Below, one piece after another: positions 40,693 through 47,591 of a stretch of 64,000 nt of DNA. Numbering within the stretch: the stretch's first letter is position 1; every line of letters begins with the position of its first letter. The stretch spans positions 1 through 64,000 of the forward strand of contig NZ_AJHJ01000016.1 in the NCBI RefSeq assembly GCF_000257645.1. The letters are read 5' to 3'. The notes under the pieces are model-generated. The model ran no database searches and was not told the DNA's origin. It saw nothing but the letters and a program-made list of their open reading frames with translations. The DNA is from Serratia sp. M24T3 (GTDB lineage: Bacteria; Pseudomonadota; Gammaproteobacteria; Enterobacterales; Enterobacteriaceae). Made by a program: the position numbers and the translations under genes.

Positions 40693-41314
40693 AAATAGGG
40701 CCCCCTTCTCTCACCAGGTCTTCCATTAATTTATTTCCTGCTTCCATTCCAGCTTTCTTAACTGCGCTTGAGACAACAGAGTTTCGAAATCCTGAAAACA
40801 TGTCTTCGACGTGGATCCCCGCTACTACGGATAACGGGACTTCCCAACCACTGGATTTACCGCACAGCCCAGCACAATGTGCGCGGTACGCGTAGGTAAC
40901 GTCTTCGGGGCCATACTTTCCGTACCGTTCATCAAAGTAACCCACCTCTTCAACACATTTGCGGGTGAGCATGGAGAACTGAACGGTTACGCCAGTACAG
41001 AACATCACCCCGTCAACGTAGCCATAAGGGGGCGAGTCAAAAACATGCGGCCAGCCAATGAAATCAAGCTCGCGATGTCGAGCAGCAGAGATTGCCAACT
41101 CAGCCCAATCCTCTCGGCGTGGGATCACATCGTCATCCATTAAAAAAATATAATCACAGCCTTTTTCGTAGAGCGATTTCAGAACACGATTTCGAGCGTA
41201 TGCCGGACCGTTTCTTTTTGTATCAGTGAAGACTTCCAACAACGCGCCGTCGGGCATTACATAGTCAGGGAGTTTTCTATCCCCAGTAGTGATTACACCA
41301 ACACCGATTTGCAT
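40673..41314 (-). CDS. Phage-encoded GT-A family glycosyltransferase
   Basis: This 213-residue protein has a GT2-like fold: GPAYARNRVLKSLYEKGCDYIFLMDDDVIPRREDW with the DxD metal/sugar-nucleotide motif, then VDGVMFCTGVTVQFSMLTRKCVEEVGYFDERYGKYGPEDVTYAYRAHCAG, including the ED acceptor-site pair. AGGAAG precedes the ATG. It is the upstream member of a two-gene unit in the Q-to-lysis interval, where phages often carry conversion genes. Confidence 0.82.
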   Translation of the reverse strand: MQIGVGVITTGDRKLPDYVMPDGALLEVFTDTKRNGPAYARNRVLKSLYEKGCDYIFLMDDDVIPRREDWAELAISAARHRELDFIGWPHVFDSPPYGYVDGVMFCTGVTVQFSMLTRKCVEEVGYFDERYGKYGPEDVTYAYRAHCAGLCGKSSGWEVPLSVVAGIHVEDMFSGFRNSVVSSAVKKAGMEAGNKLMEDLVREGGPIYVGFPE

Positions 41315-41467
41315 AAGCTTCCTACAGAAGGATTGATGAGTTCAGACAAAAAAAAGCCACGCGAGAGCGCAGCCTGAAATGGGGCCAGAATAAGCGTCTG
41401 GGAGCGCATTTCCCTATCTGATATTGTTAAATTGCTCAGAAATAACCATACAAATACGGAGGAATTA

Positions 41468-41626
41468 ATGACTGAAAATACAAATTCATCGGATGGAGGT
41501 AAGCCTCAACCAACACCACCACCCAAACCAGCTCCAGCTCCTACTCCGACTCGCGAAAGAAATCCTCGAACTGGTTGGACTGTAGTCGGTGATTCTGCTG
41601 AAGGCCTCAGAAGAAAAAGTAAGTAA
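41468..41626 (+). CDS. Proline-rich small protein, unknown
   Basis: This 52-residue forward gene has GGAGG seven bases before the ATG. The product is polar and Pro-rich (GGKPQPTPPPKPAPAPTPTRERNPRTGW) with a basic C-terminus. It lacks a signal or membrane segment. Its last 20 bases overlap the convergent membrane-protein gene, so the pair may form antisense-regulated cargo. Confidence 0.6.
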   Translation: MTENTNSSDGGKPQPTPPPKPAPAPTPTRERNPRTGWTVVGDSAEGLRRKSK

Positions 41627-42176
41627 GCGCTGAAATAATAAGTGCGCAAACAGGAGTAAGGATTGTAGCGATCCTTACTCTCTCAAGTCCCTTCCCTATT
41701 CTGGAATTTTCATTCTTGCTCAATTCCGCAATTTCGTTCAAATCGACAAGCCGATAGCGTCTCAAAATATTCAATGTCGAAGGCGCTCCGGTGTAACCTT
41801 TAGACTTGAAGTTACTATGATCGGCCTCATCGAACTCTTTATAACCTGCATGATACAAAGCATAAGGCGTAGATGAAGCCAGAGCTCTTCGCCTGACTGA
41901 CAACACATAAATAACCAGATAAACCGCACATAAAGCCCAATAAACGGTGAACACTGCTATTCCTGCGGCAAGAAAACCGGGATAACGATTTTGTGTAAGT
42001 AGCAGAAAAGATGAGCCAATACCCACGATCAATATACTGAGTAGCCTTTGCCCGTTCTCTTTATTCAACGAGTTAGACTGATGGATTTCTCGGATGCAGT
42101 CTTCACCCTGCTTCTCCAGAAAATTGAGCATGTCATCATCAATATCTAGGAAGTGCTCATCATGTGGTTTTTTCAT
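41607..42176 (-). CDS. Membrane protein of unknown function
   Basis: This 189-residue protein has an acidic cytoplasmic N-terminus (HDEHFLDIDDDMLNFLEKQGEDCIREIHQ), two adjacent membrane helices (LLSILIVGIGSSFLLLTQ and GFLAAGIAVFTVYWALCAVYLVIYVL), a roughly 70-residue soluble loop, and a C-terminal helix (IATILTPVCALIISALTYFFF). No family is recognised. As a single membrane moron just after the late promoter it might act in exclusion; unproven. Confidence 0.7.
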   Translation of the reverse strand: MKKPHDEHFLDIDDDMLNFLEKQGEDCIREIHQSNSLNKENGQRLLSILIVGIGSSFLLLTQNRYPGFLAAGIAVFTVYWALCAVYLVIYVLSVRRRALASSTPYALYHAGYKEFDEADHSNFKSKGYTGAPSTLNILRRYRLVDLNEIAELSKNENSRIGKGLERVRIATILTPVCALIISALTYFFF

Positions 42177-42271
42177 AGCTAAAACCTTATAGGCGTTTAA
42201 TGATGGGATTTTATCTCAATGCAACTAACGGTCGAATTCTTATCATCAAAACGGCGCTAAATTTGGGCAAT

Positions 42272-42332
42272 AAAAAAGGCCGCCAAGCTGGCAGCCCTTA
42301 AATGAGAAAAGCCCCTGCATTTCTGCAAGGGC
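42272..42332 (-). terminator. Tandem terminators of the late leader (tR'-like)
   Basis: Two minus-strand terminators follow each other: GCCCTTGCAG-AAA-TGCAGGGGC with TTTTC (42308-42332), then GGCTGCC-AGCTT-GGCGGCC with TTTTTT (42272-42297). They lie 300 bases downstream of Q, where the late transcript must be stopped unless Q acts. Confidence 0.75.
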
Positions 42333-42480
42333 CTGTTGTAGTGCCGGGTGCCTCCCGGTGAACCTTTGGCCAACTAACCGTGGTTCGCTCTTAGGCATCT
42401 TTAATAGCCTTCAGTTGATTTGCCCCACCGCATAGGGGGATTCACTGCAACGTGTTTGAAAATATCACTAAATTTCAAAA
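42333..42480 (-). ncRNA. Candidate late-promoter leader RNA (lambda 6S-like)
   Basis: The 450-bp gap between Q and the next late gene contains no convincing reading frame. It holds AT-rich promoter-like sequence on the minus strand (TTGAAATTTAGTGATATTTTC, 42459-42479), then a GC-rich region with small hairpins (CCGGGAGGCACCCGG) ending at the tandem terminators. This matches the pR' short leader RNA of lambdoid phages. The promoter is not a clear sigma70 match, so limits are approximate. Confidence 0.5.
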
Positions 42481-42484
42481 TGGA

Positions 42485-42513
42485 AAAGCCCCGACCGGTT
42501 AAGATCAGGGCTT
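42485..42513 (-). terminator. Terminator after Q
   Basis: A minus-strand AGCCCTGA/TCGGGGCT stem with TTTTCC follows the Q stop codon by about 110 bases. It separates the early transcript from the late leader. Confidence 0.65.
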
Positions 42514-42626
42514 TCTATGTTTTACCGCTCTAACAAGTGCAGTAACCCACTGTTAATGGCAATTTACCCCAACTTTCGGAAAAAGTAAATAACTCACGAT
42601 ACTTTTGTGAGCTATTTCATTCACCA

Positions 42627-43397
42627 CTATTTAGTAACGCGATTTAAGGCTTGCTCTGCCCATGACTCCTCTTTCTCCAAATGAGTTATTAGCGTGTCAT
42701 AGAATGGCTTTATCGTCTTATCCCATGTGGCAGCTGATATGGTATCGGTGAAGGCGCATATAGCTCTGAATGCGTCAACTGCAGGGACGCGTTCATACCC
42801 TCGGCCACGACAACGCTTGCAGTCTTTCATTACGGGAAATCCCTGCTTTTCTGTTTCACCCTGATCCAAAGAAACAGTCCGCCCCCGGCAGTCACGACAC
42901 GCTACTGATACCTCCCCTTTCCCATTACAGTGAATGCATAATTCACCAACATCTTCGCTCACTACTCTCGCCGGAGTCTTTTCACCACAGCCAGGATGTT
43001 TGACTACACGCCTGTTGCGATAGATTAGCTTATGACCCCGGCATTTTTGACACAGCTCTTTCCCTGAAGCGCTTCTGCAATAATCCTTGAAGGCAAATTT
43101 TGCGAGCACTTGCACTACTTTCACTTTAATCTTTGTGTCTAGCTTGCGTAAGGCTGGAACCTTGTCGCAATGCTTCATACCATGCTGTACCAGTAGTTGA
43201 ATTGCTCTCTTTGAATCTTCAGGGCTAAGGCCTAACTTCCCCAAGAAGGCCTTAAATCCTAACTCTGCTTGTGACTGACATAACCCGAAAGCCCCCAACA
43301 CGTCAGTACCAGTCATTGTGTCTCCAGTACAACGCGATGAGTCCGTGAACGACTGAGTTTTACAGAAGAAATACTTTGTCGCCGATTCAAGATTCAT
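42627..43397 (-). CDS. Q: Late antitermination protein Q
   Basis: This 256-residue protein belongs to the Q group with a DnaJ-like zinc-binding centre: LCQKCRGHKLIYRNRRVVKHPGCGEKTPARVV, ELCIHCNGKGEVSVACRDCRG and DCKRCRGRGYERVPAVDAFRAIC. Helical regions flank it. Q loads on polymerase at the late promoter just downstream and lets it pass the many terminators of the late operon. GGAG precedes the ATG; the start overlaps the upstream small gene (ATGA). Confidence 0.9.
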   Translation of the reverse strand: MNLESATKYFFCKTQSFTDSSRCTGDTMTGTDVLGAFGLCQSQAELGFKAFLGKLGLSPEDSKRAIQLLVQHGMKHCDKVPALRKLDTKIKVKVVQVLAKFAFKDYCRSASGKELCQKCRGHKLIYRNRRVVKHPGCGEKTPARVVSEDVGELCIHCNGKGEVSVACRDCRGRTVSLDQGETEKQGFPVMKDCKRCRGRGYERVPAVDAFRAICAFTDTISAATWDKTIKPFYDTLITHLEKEESWAEQALNRVTK

Positions 43398-43501
43398 TTC
43401 TTTCTCCGCCTAGGCTGGGTATCCCAAGACTGCCAGTGAGTTGGCTGAGGCTCCGGGGTGATGGGCTTGAAAAGGGACAGGATTACTTCAAAAATGCTCA
43501 T
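43394..43501 (-). CDS. Small protein upstream of Q
   Basis: This 35-residue frame (MSIFEVILSLFKPITPEP to QSWDTQPRRRKK) is coupled by TAATG and ATGA overlaps to both neighbours. It has a hydrophobic N-terminus and a basic C-terminus. Translation is likely because of the coupling; the function is unknown. Confidence 0.55.
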   Translation of the reverse strand: MSIFEVILSLFKPITPEPQPTHWQSWDTQPRRRKK

Positions 43502-43698
43502 TACAGCCTCCTCAGATATTCATTTTTCAAGTGGCCATTGAGCGCTTTAATCACCTTATACTTTTTGTAAAAACGGTGGGCGCGCACCAATTTCCTATAC
43601 TCATTGATTCTTTGTTGGTGGAGTGCAAACCTCCAAGGCATCCAGATGAATAGAACTACCAACCAAGGCGTTAGCGATAGCCATGCGCTTGCTGTCAT
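43501..43698 (-). CDS. Small nin-region membrane protein
   Basis: This 65-residue protein has an N-terminal membrane helix (WLSLTPWLVVLFIWMPW) and a basic, Tyr/Arg-rich tail (INEYRKLVRAHRFYKKYKVIK). The start overlaps the NinG stop (ATGA). Conserved small proteins of this kind lie between NinG and Q in many lambdoid phages. Confidence 0.65.
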   Translation of the reverse strand: MTASAWLSLTPWLVVLFIWMPWRFALHQQRINEYRKLVRAHRFYKKYKVIKALNGHLKNEYLRRL

Positions 43699-44330
43699 GC
43701 TGCTTCTCCGAGTTGTCGTTTGCGTAATTTTTCGTAATGGCGGGCCCGGCGCGTAAAGATTGCTTTCACACGTTGCAGGTATTCGATAGTGAAATTGCGA
43801 GGGGTATTGTCTGACTCGATACTTTCAACCCTTTGCAGGCCGATACGTTCGATTAGTCTGATGCGGTATTCTACGGCGTTGCCGCTAAGCTGGCGGTTGC
43901 AGCGGGTGCAAGCTGAATGGACGTTAAATACATTGAATTTAAGGTGGGATGCCGCGCCGCGTGAGCGGTAATGACTCGCGTCTACTGCACTGCCGGTGAG
44001 GTAATTACTGGAGCCGCTTAGAACGCCTCCACAGCTAACACAGGTTTTGTTTAAATCACGCATTCTGATATAGCGATTAAACGCCGCCTGCGCCTCTCTC
44101 TGCCACTCTGGTAAACCCTTTAGTGCTTCCCTTCTTTTTCTCAAATCGTCGCGCTGTTGCCTCTCCTGCTTTCGATTTTCACGCGCTGCAAGTTCTTCGT
44201 CTCGGCGGCGGTTAAATTCGATTGCGCATTTGTAATTGCTGCAGACTCTTTGAGTGGTAGACCAAGGCAAGTATTCAGATTCACAGATGGGGCAGGTTTT
44301 CGGCTTAGGCGGCTTTGTGCCCTTAGCCAT
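43695..44330 (-). CDS. ninG: NinG/Rap recombination protein
   Basis: This 211-residue protein has an N-terminal zinc motif (KTCPICESEYLPWSTTQRVCSNYKC), a charged helical linker, and an HNH-like C-terminal core (CVSCGGVLSGSSNYLTGSAVDASHYRSRGAASHLKFNVFNVHSACTRCNRQLSGN). Lambda Rap/NinG is a structure-specific nuclease that stimulates Red recombination. The ATG at 44330 has AAGGTGG upstream. Confidence 0.92.
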   Translation of the reverse strand: MAKGTKPPKPKTCPICESEYLPWSTTQRVCSNYKCAIEFNRRRDEELAARENRKQERQQRDDLRKRREALKGLPEWQREAQAAFNRYIRMRDLNKTCVSCGGVLSGSSNYLTGSAVDASHYRSRGAASHLKFNVFNVHSACTRCNRQLSGNAVEYRIRLIERIGLQRVESIESDNTPRNFTIEYLQRVKAIFTRRARHYEKLRKRQLGEAA

Positions 44331-45003
44331 TGTCACCACCTTTGATTTTTACAATGGTCAACTGGCCGCCAAATACTGCGCCGGTGTCGATGTAATTCAA
44401 ATTGGCCGCTTTAGCTGGGCGCTGGATTGGCGTGTGACCAAAATAGAATGCCTTGGCACCTTCAATTCCCGTTTGCGGGCCATCTGAAAGCGCGTTGAAT
44501 CTTTCCCGGCTCCAAACAGCATCAGATTCGCTAATTGGCTTACCAAAAAGGTAATGATCGGATGGGTAGTCCGCATGGCAAATAACAGTGCTCTCGCCAG
44601 CAATATTTACCTCAATCACCAGTGGTGAATTTTTGGCTCTCTCAATGAGTCTTGTTGCTAGCAGGCGCTGTTCTTCATCGAGCGTCCAATACCAACTCCC
44701 GCCATTGCCAAACCACAATCTGCCGTCGTCTTTCCCTGAGATTGTATCGATGGCCATTTGCTCATGATTCCCGCGTACAGCCACAAACCATTTTTCGTTT
44801 TGCAGATCCAGACACTCGACATTCTGAGGTCCACGGTCGATTAAGTCGCCAACGGAAATAAGCAGATCTTCATGCCGGTTGAACGCCAATTCTTCGAGCT
44901 GCGTAATTAGGCGCTGATAGCAGCCATGCAGATCGCCAACAACGAATACATTCCGGTATTGGTCGCCATTAATGCGCTGGTAAACGCCGTTTCTTTCACT
45001 CAT
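44323..45003 (-). CDS. Serine/threonine protein phosphatase (lambda NinI type)
   Basis: This 226-residue protein has the metallophosphatase signatures GDLHG, GDLIDRG and GNHE in order, and later HADYPSDHYLFGK and FGHTPIQ. Lambda phosphatase is the classic member. It resides in the nin region as in lambda, overlaps NinG by 8 bases, and has a GAGGAG ribosome site. Confidence 0.93.
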   Translation of the reverse strand: MSERNGVYQRINGDQYRNVFVVGDLHGCYQRLITQLEELAFNRHEDLLISVGDLIDRGPQNVECLDLQNEKWFVAVRGNHEQMAIDTISGKDDGRLWFGNGGSWYWTLDEEQRLLATRLIERAKNSPLVIEVNIAGESTVICHADYPSDHYLFGKPISESDAVWSRERFNALSDGPQTGIEGAKAFYFGHTPIQRPAKAANLNYIDTGAVFGGQLTIVKIKGGDNG

Positions 45004-45190
45004 CGTCTCTGCTCCTCTCTACGTCATATCCACACATGGCCCACCAATCCGTACAGTCACTGCACGCATAAACCTCATCGTCGCTTAGCGGGATACCGCA
45101 GCCTTGGCATTTGCCACATAGACAAGGGTCATCCGGAGGGCTGGTTTTTTTACAATCGCTACACCAAATCCCCGGCATGTAATCGTGCAT
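44996..45190 (-). CDS. Cys-rich small nin-region protein
   Basis: This 64-residue protein starts two bases after the previous stop. It has three CxxC-type pairs (WCSDCKK, CLCGKCQGC, ACSDCTDWW), indicating a double zinc ribbon. It overlaps the phosphatase start by 8 bases. It is likely a nucleic-acid-binding accessory; unknown. Confidence 0.65.
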   Translation of the reverse strand: MHDYMPGIWCSDCKKTSPPDDPCLCGKCQGCGIPLSDDEVYACSDCTDWWAMCGYDVERSRDDE

Positions 45191-45192
45191 GC

Positions 45193-45399
45193 TCAAATTG
45201 CTCTCCAGATAGCGCTCTGCCATTGACTGCTTGGCCTTGGCTCATATTTCTCAGTTTCCACGTACACGGATACGCACCAGGTTTTGTAGTCTGGGTTAAG
45301 TGATTTCTTAATGGGGGTATTGCGGGATTGGTAATGCCGGGTGAGGTTTTCAACTTCTTCTAAATTGCATTCAGGATACTGAAACCAGTCTTTTTTCAT
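45193..45399 (-). CDS. Small nin-region protein, unknown
   Basis: This 68-residue protein (MKKDWFQYPECNLEEVENLTRHYQSRN, SLNPDYKTWCVSVYVETEKYEP) starts with GGGGGTTGA upstream. The overlapping alternative frame at 45159-45353 lacks a ribosome site. It lies in the run of small coupled nin genes. Confidence 0.65.
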   Translation of the reverse strand: MKKDWFQYPECNLEEVENLTRHYQSRNTPIKKSLNPDYKTWCVSVYVETEKYEPRPSSQWQSAIWRAI

Positions 45400-45445
45400 T
45401 CAACCCCCAGTGGCATATGACGGGGCATGCTTTCGTTCACCATAA

Positions 45446-45658
45446 TCAGACCTCAACCAGTTTTATCCCTCGCGGAGATTTTGGCTTAATTTTAACAGCG
45501 CCCTTTCCTTCCATGCGTGCGAGATGCTTTTGAACGTTATTTGGAGCACATCCAATATCACGAGATATTTCGGCACGGGTCGGCGGGAATCCGTTTTCGT
45601 CTCGGAACACACGGATAAAATTGAGAATCCGTTGCTGAATTTCGCTTAACTCTCTCAT
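45446..45658 (-). CDS. LexA-type winged-helix DNA-binding protein
   Basis: This 70-residue protein corresponds to a LexA N-terminal domain alone: LSEIQQRILNFIRVFRDENGFPPTRAEISRDIGCAPNNVQKHLARMEGKGAVKIKPKSPRGIKL. There is no peptidase domain. The start overlaps NinB by 4 bases. It may compete at host or phage SOS-type operators; this is inference. Confidence 0.87.
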   Translation of the reverse strand: MRELSEIQQRILNFIRVFRDENGFPPTRAEISRDIGCAPNNVQKHLARMEGKGAVKIKPKSPRGIKLVEV

Positions 45659-46125
45659 GCAGCCGCCTGTTTATTTTTGTTGGCCTCGCCCCAGCGCTGC
45701 GCCCACTCAATGCGTAGGCGGGACTCTTCGCTAAACCTCACGCCCTGCTCAGTGCCGAACCAGTAAATAGCCTCAATAACTTCGACCATAGGACCGACAC
45801 GCATCTTGCTGGTACGTACACCAAACATGACCACGCCGCCGCCGATACCAGGTGCTGTTCTTTGTTCCTGCTTCTTTGACTTCGCAACAAGAGCCGTGAT
45901 CATGTCCTTCCAATCGTCCTCATCGTATTTCTCGCCATACCATACGACTTGCACAGCAAGGTCATGCAGCAGAGGCCACATTTTCTTATTCTGTGAGAGA
46001 GTGCGCTTGGGTGGTGATAATTCAACTTCGAATGGTTTTGAGGGGTCTAGCGGAAGCTGTTTGATCTGGTCGATTAAGGTTTGGCGTATCTGGGAGTTTC
46101 TTAGATAATAATTTTTTTTATCCAT
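45655..46125 (-). CDS. ninB: NinB recombination protein
   Basis: This 156-residue protein has the NinB/Orf fold pattern: YLRNSQIRQTLIDQIKQLPLDPSKPFEVELSPPKRTLSQNKKMWPLLHDLAVQVVWYGEKYDEDDWKDMITALVAK and MFGVRTSKM, GTEQGVRFSEESRLRIEWA. Lambda Orf/NinB helps RecFOR-type loading. GAAGGA precedes the ATG. Confidence 0.93.
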   Translation of the reverse strand: MDKKNYYLRNSQIRQTLIDQIKQLPLDPSKPFEVELSPPKRTLSQNKKMWPLLHDLAVQVVWYGEKYDEDDWKDMITALVAKSKKQEQRTAPGIGGGVVMFGVRTSKMRVGPMVEVIEAIYWFGTEQGVRFSEESRLRIEWAQRWGEANKNKQAAA

Positions 46126-46309
46126 TCTTCCTTCTCAGGGAAGCTTTCAGCATCCGGTCTTGTTCAATAAGCTTCCCTATTAATGCTAATATAAAGTCGT
46201 TTTTTTGATCTGTAGGGCAGATTTCGAACCTTTGAAAAAGGATAAATTCTGGTCTATCAGAATCGGTCAAAATTTTTTGAATATCATTTAATAAATAGGA
46301 TGTATTCAT
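46118..46309 (-). CDS. Small protein upstream of NinB
   Basis: This 63-residue protein (MNTSYLLNDIQKILTDSDRPEFILFQRFEICPTDQKNDFILALIGKLIEQDRM) has GAGG six bases before the ATG. Its stop overlaps NinB by 8 bases. Its start codon overlaps the start codon of the divergent DUF4145 gene, so both share a few bases. The role is unknown. Confidence 0.6.
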   Translation of the reverse strand: MNTSYLLNDIQKILTDSDRPEFILFQRFEICPTDQKNDFILALIGKLIEQDRMLKASLRRKNG

Positions 46310-46958
46310 GGGAATCCTCACATTAGACATAACATGCCCCCACTGTTTAAGAGATAACGCAGTTTTAACAGCATTTGGCGAAACTTTGAAAAATGATGGC
46401 GTTTTCAGCGTTGGATTTATATGTCGGAGTTGTGCTGAACCGACTGTTGCTAACATTCAGACTAGGAATGGCCAATCTCCTCTAAACAACACTCAAAATT
46501 ATGGAGATATATCTGTTCCTGGTAGTGCAATTCTCAGACTTCAAGAGTATTACCCTAAGCACAATGTACCTGCTGCTCCTGACAAAACCCCTATACGGGC
46601 TGGCAGATTTTTCATCGAAGCCAAAGATAATGTTCAGCGAGGCAACAATGAAACCTCAGTCATGCTTTGTCGCAAAGTTATAGACATAGCTACACGTGTA
46701 ATCCTTGGTGAGGAATCAAAAAAAGAGCAGTTATCACAGCGTATCGCAATGTTATTTGGAAAAGGTTTGATAACTGAGCAAATGAAAGACTGGGCACATA
46801 TTGTCCGTATTGACTCAAATGGTGCAGTTCATTCAGACGAAGAGTTTTCCAAGGATGAAGCTGATGAAATGATCGGTTTCACAGAGGTATTCCTGATTTA
46901 TTCCTTTACACTGCCAGCGATGGTGGAAGCTAAAAAACTCACCCATAAAGCTGAATAA
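46308..46958 (+). CDS. DUF4145 (HEPN-like) protein with zinc ribbon
   Basis: This 216-residue forward gene lies within the minus-strand replication/nin operon. It has an N-terminal zinc ribbon (ITCPHCLRDNAVL, GFICRSCAEP) and a DUF4145 domain (GNNETSVMLCRKVIDIATRVILGEESKKEQLSQRIAMLFGKGLITEQMKDWAHIVRIDSNGAVHSDEEFSKDEADEMIGFTEVFLIYSF). DUF4145 is related to HEPN folds and often occurs with restriction or other defence genes. It has its own terminator, consistent with a lysogeny-expressed cargo gene. Confidence 0.85.
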   Translation: MGILTLDITCPHCLRDNAVLTAFGETLKNDGVFSVGFICRSCAEPTVANIQTRNGQSPLNNTQNYGDISVPGSAILRLQEYYPKHNVPAAPDKTPIRAGRFFIEAKDNVQRGNNETSVMLCRKVIDIATRVILGEESKKEQLSQRIAMLFGKGLITEQMKDWAHIVRIDSNGAVHSDEEFSKDEADEMIGFTEVFLIYSFTLPAMVEAKKLTHKAE

Positions 46959-46984
46959 TTAATGTCAAATCTTCACTGAATACA

Positions 46985-47033
46985 TGATCCAGATCGGATG
47001 TTATATCTAGAAGTAGTAAAACGATCTGGATCA
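46985..47033 (+). terminator. Terminator-like hairpin of the DUF4145 gene
   Basis: A perfect 12-bp inverted repeat (TGATCCAGATCG/CGATCTGGATCA) with a 25-base loop starts 27 bases after the stop and is followed by ATTTTCTC. It is unusually long for a terminator and could also be a protein-binding palindrome. Confidence 0.55.
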
Positions 47034-47165
47034 ATTTTCTCAAACTTTTGACCCAACTTAAAAAAATCAACTAAATCATTGTATTAAAAGTCTTTATTAA
47101 TTAAACCTTCAGCCAGCTGGCAAGAGTCTTCAACCGTATGTAGTGGGACTCAGCAATTAAATCTA

Positions 47166-47591
47166 CTAAATATCCCTCTTAAGGTAGCGACGGTCTGATG
47201 AAGATGACTGGGGACTTTCTTTACAGATTTTCGCAGCTATCGCCTGATCAGTCCGCATAAAGTGACCATTTTTGAAAAGCTGATAAACGGTACCCAGTGA
47301 TCCAAAACGGTTTTTGGTAACGATGATTTCAGCGTATGGCGCCGCAGGACTTTCAGGCTCATACACGCCTTCGCGATAAAGCATGTAAATTCCGTCAGCG
47401 TCCTGCTCGATACTTCCACCATCGCGCAGATCGGAGTTAACCGGCCAGTGTTTATCTAATCGCGACTTTGGCACTGTAAGACTAATTCCCATATCACCAG
47501 CTTTCTTGATCAAAGCATTAAGCGGCTTGTTTAGCGCTCTGGCTATCACAGGTGCCGGAACCTTGCCGCCTAGGCGAGTCTCATTTTGCAT
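47166..47591 (-). CDS. Fusion of a small N-terminal domain with a DnaB C-terminal fragment
   Basis: Residues 1-50 (PAPVIARALNKPLNALIKKAGDMGISL) of this 141-residue protein are unlike DnaB. Residues 55-130 clearly resemble the C-terminal end of the adjacent helicase: DLRDGGSIEQDADGIYMLYREGVYEPES, AEIIVTKNRFGSLGTVYQLFKNGHFMRTDQAIAAK. The Walker motifs are absent, so it cannot be a helicase by itself. ATG at 47591 overlaps the DnaB stop (TGATG) with GGAGGT upstream. It may modulate or cap the helicase ring. Confidence 0.72.
   Translation of the reverse strand: MQNETRLGGKVPAPVIARALNKPLNALIKKAGDMGISLTVPKSRLDKHWPVNSDLRDGGSIEQDADGIYMLYREGVYEPESPAAPYAEIIVTKNRFGSLGTVYQLFKNGHFMRTDQAIAAKICKESPQSSSSDRRYLKRDI

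Noticed and set aside
42300..42440. Possible tRNA in the gap after Q (GTGGTTCGC segment)
   Set aside because: No cloverleaf with acceptor and anticodon stems can be drawn; the segment fits a late leader RNA with hairpins better.
45159..45353. Alternative 64-codon frame in the nin region
   Set aside because: It overlaps a better-supported gene (45193-45399) that has a ribosome site and is coupled to the next gene.
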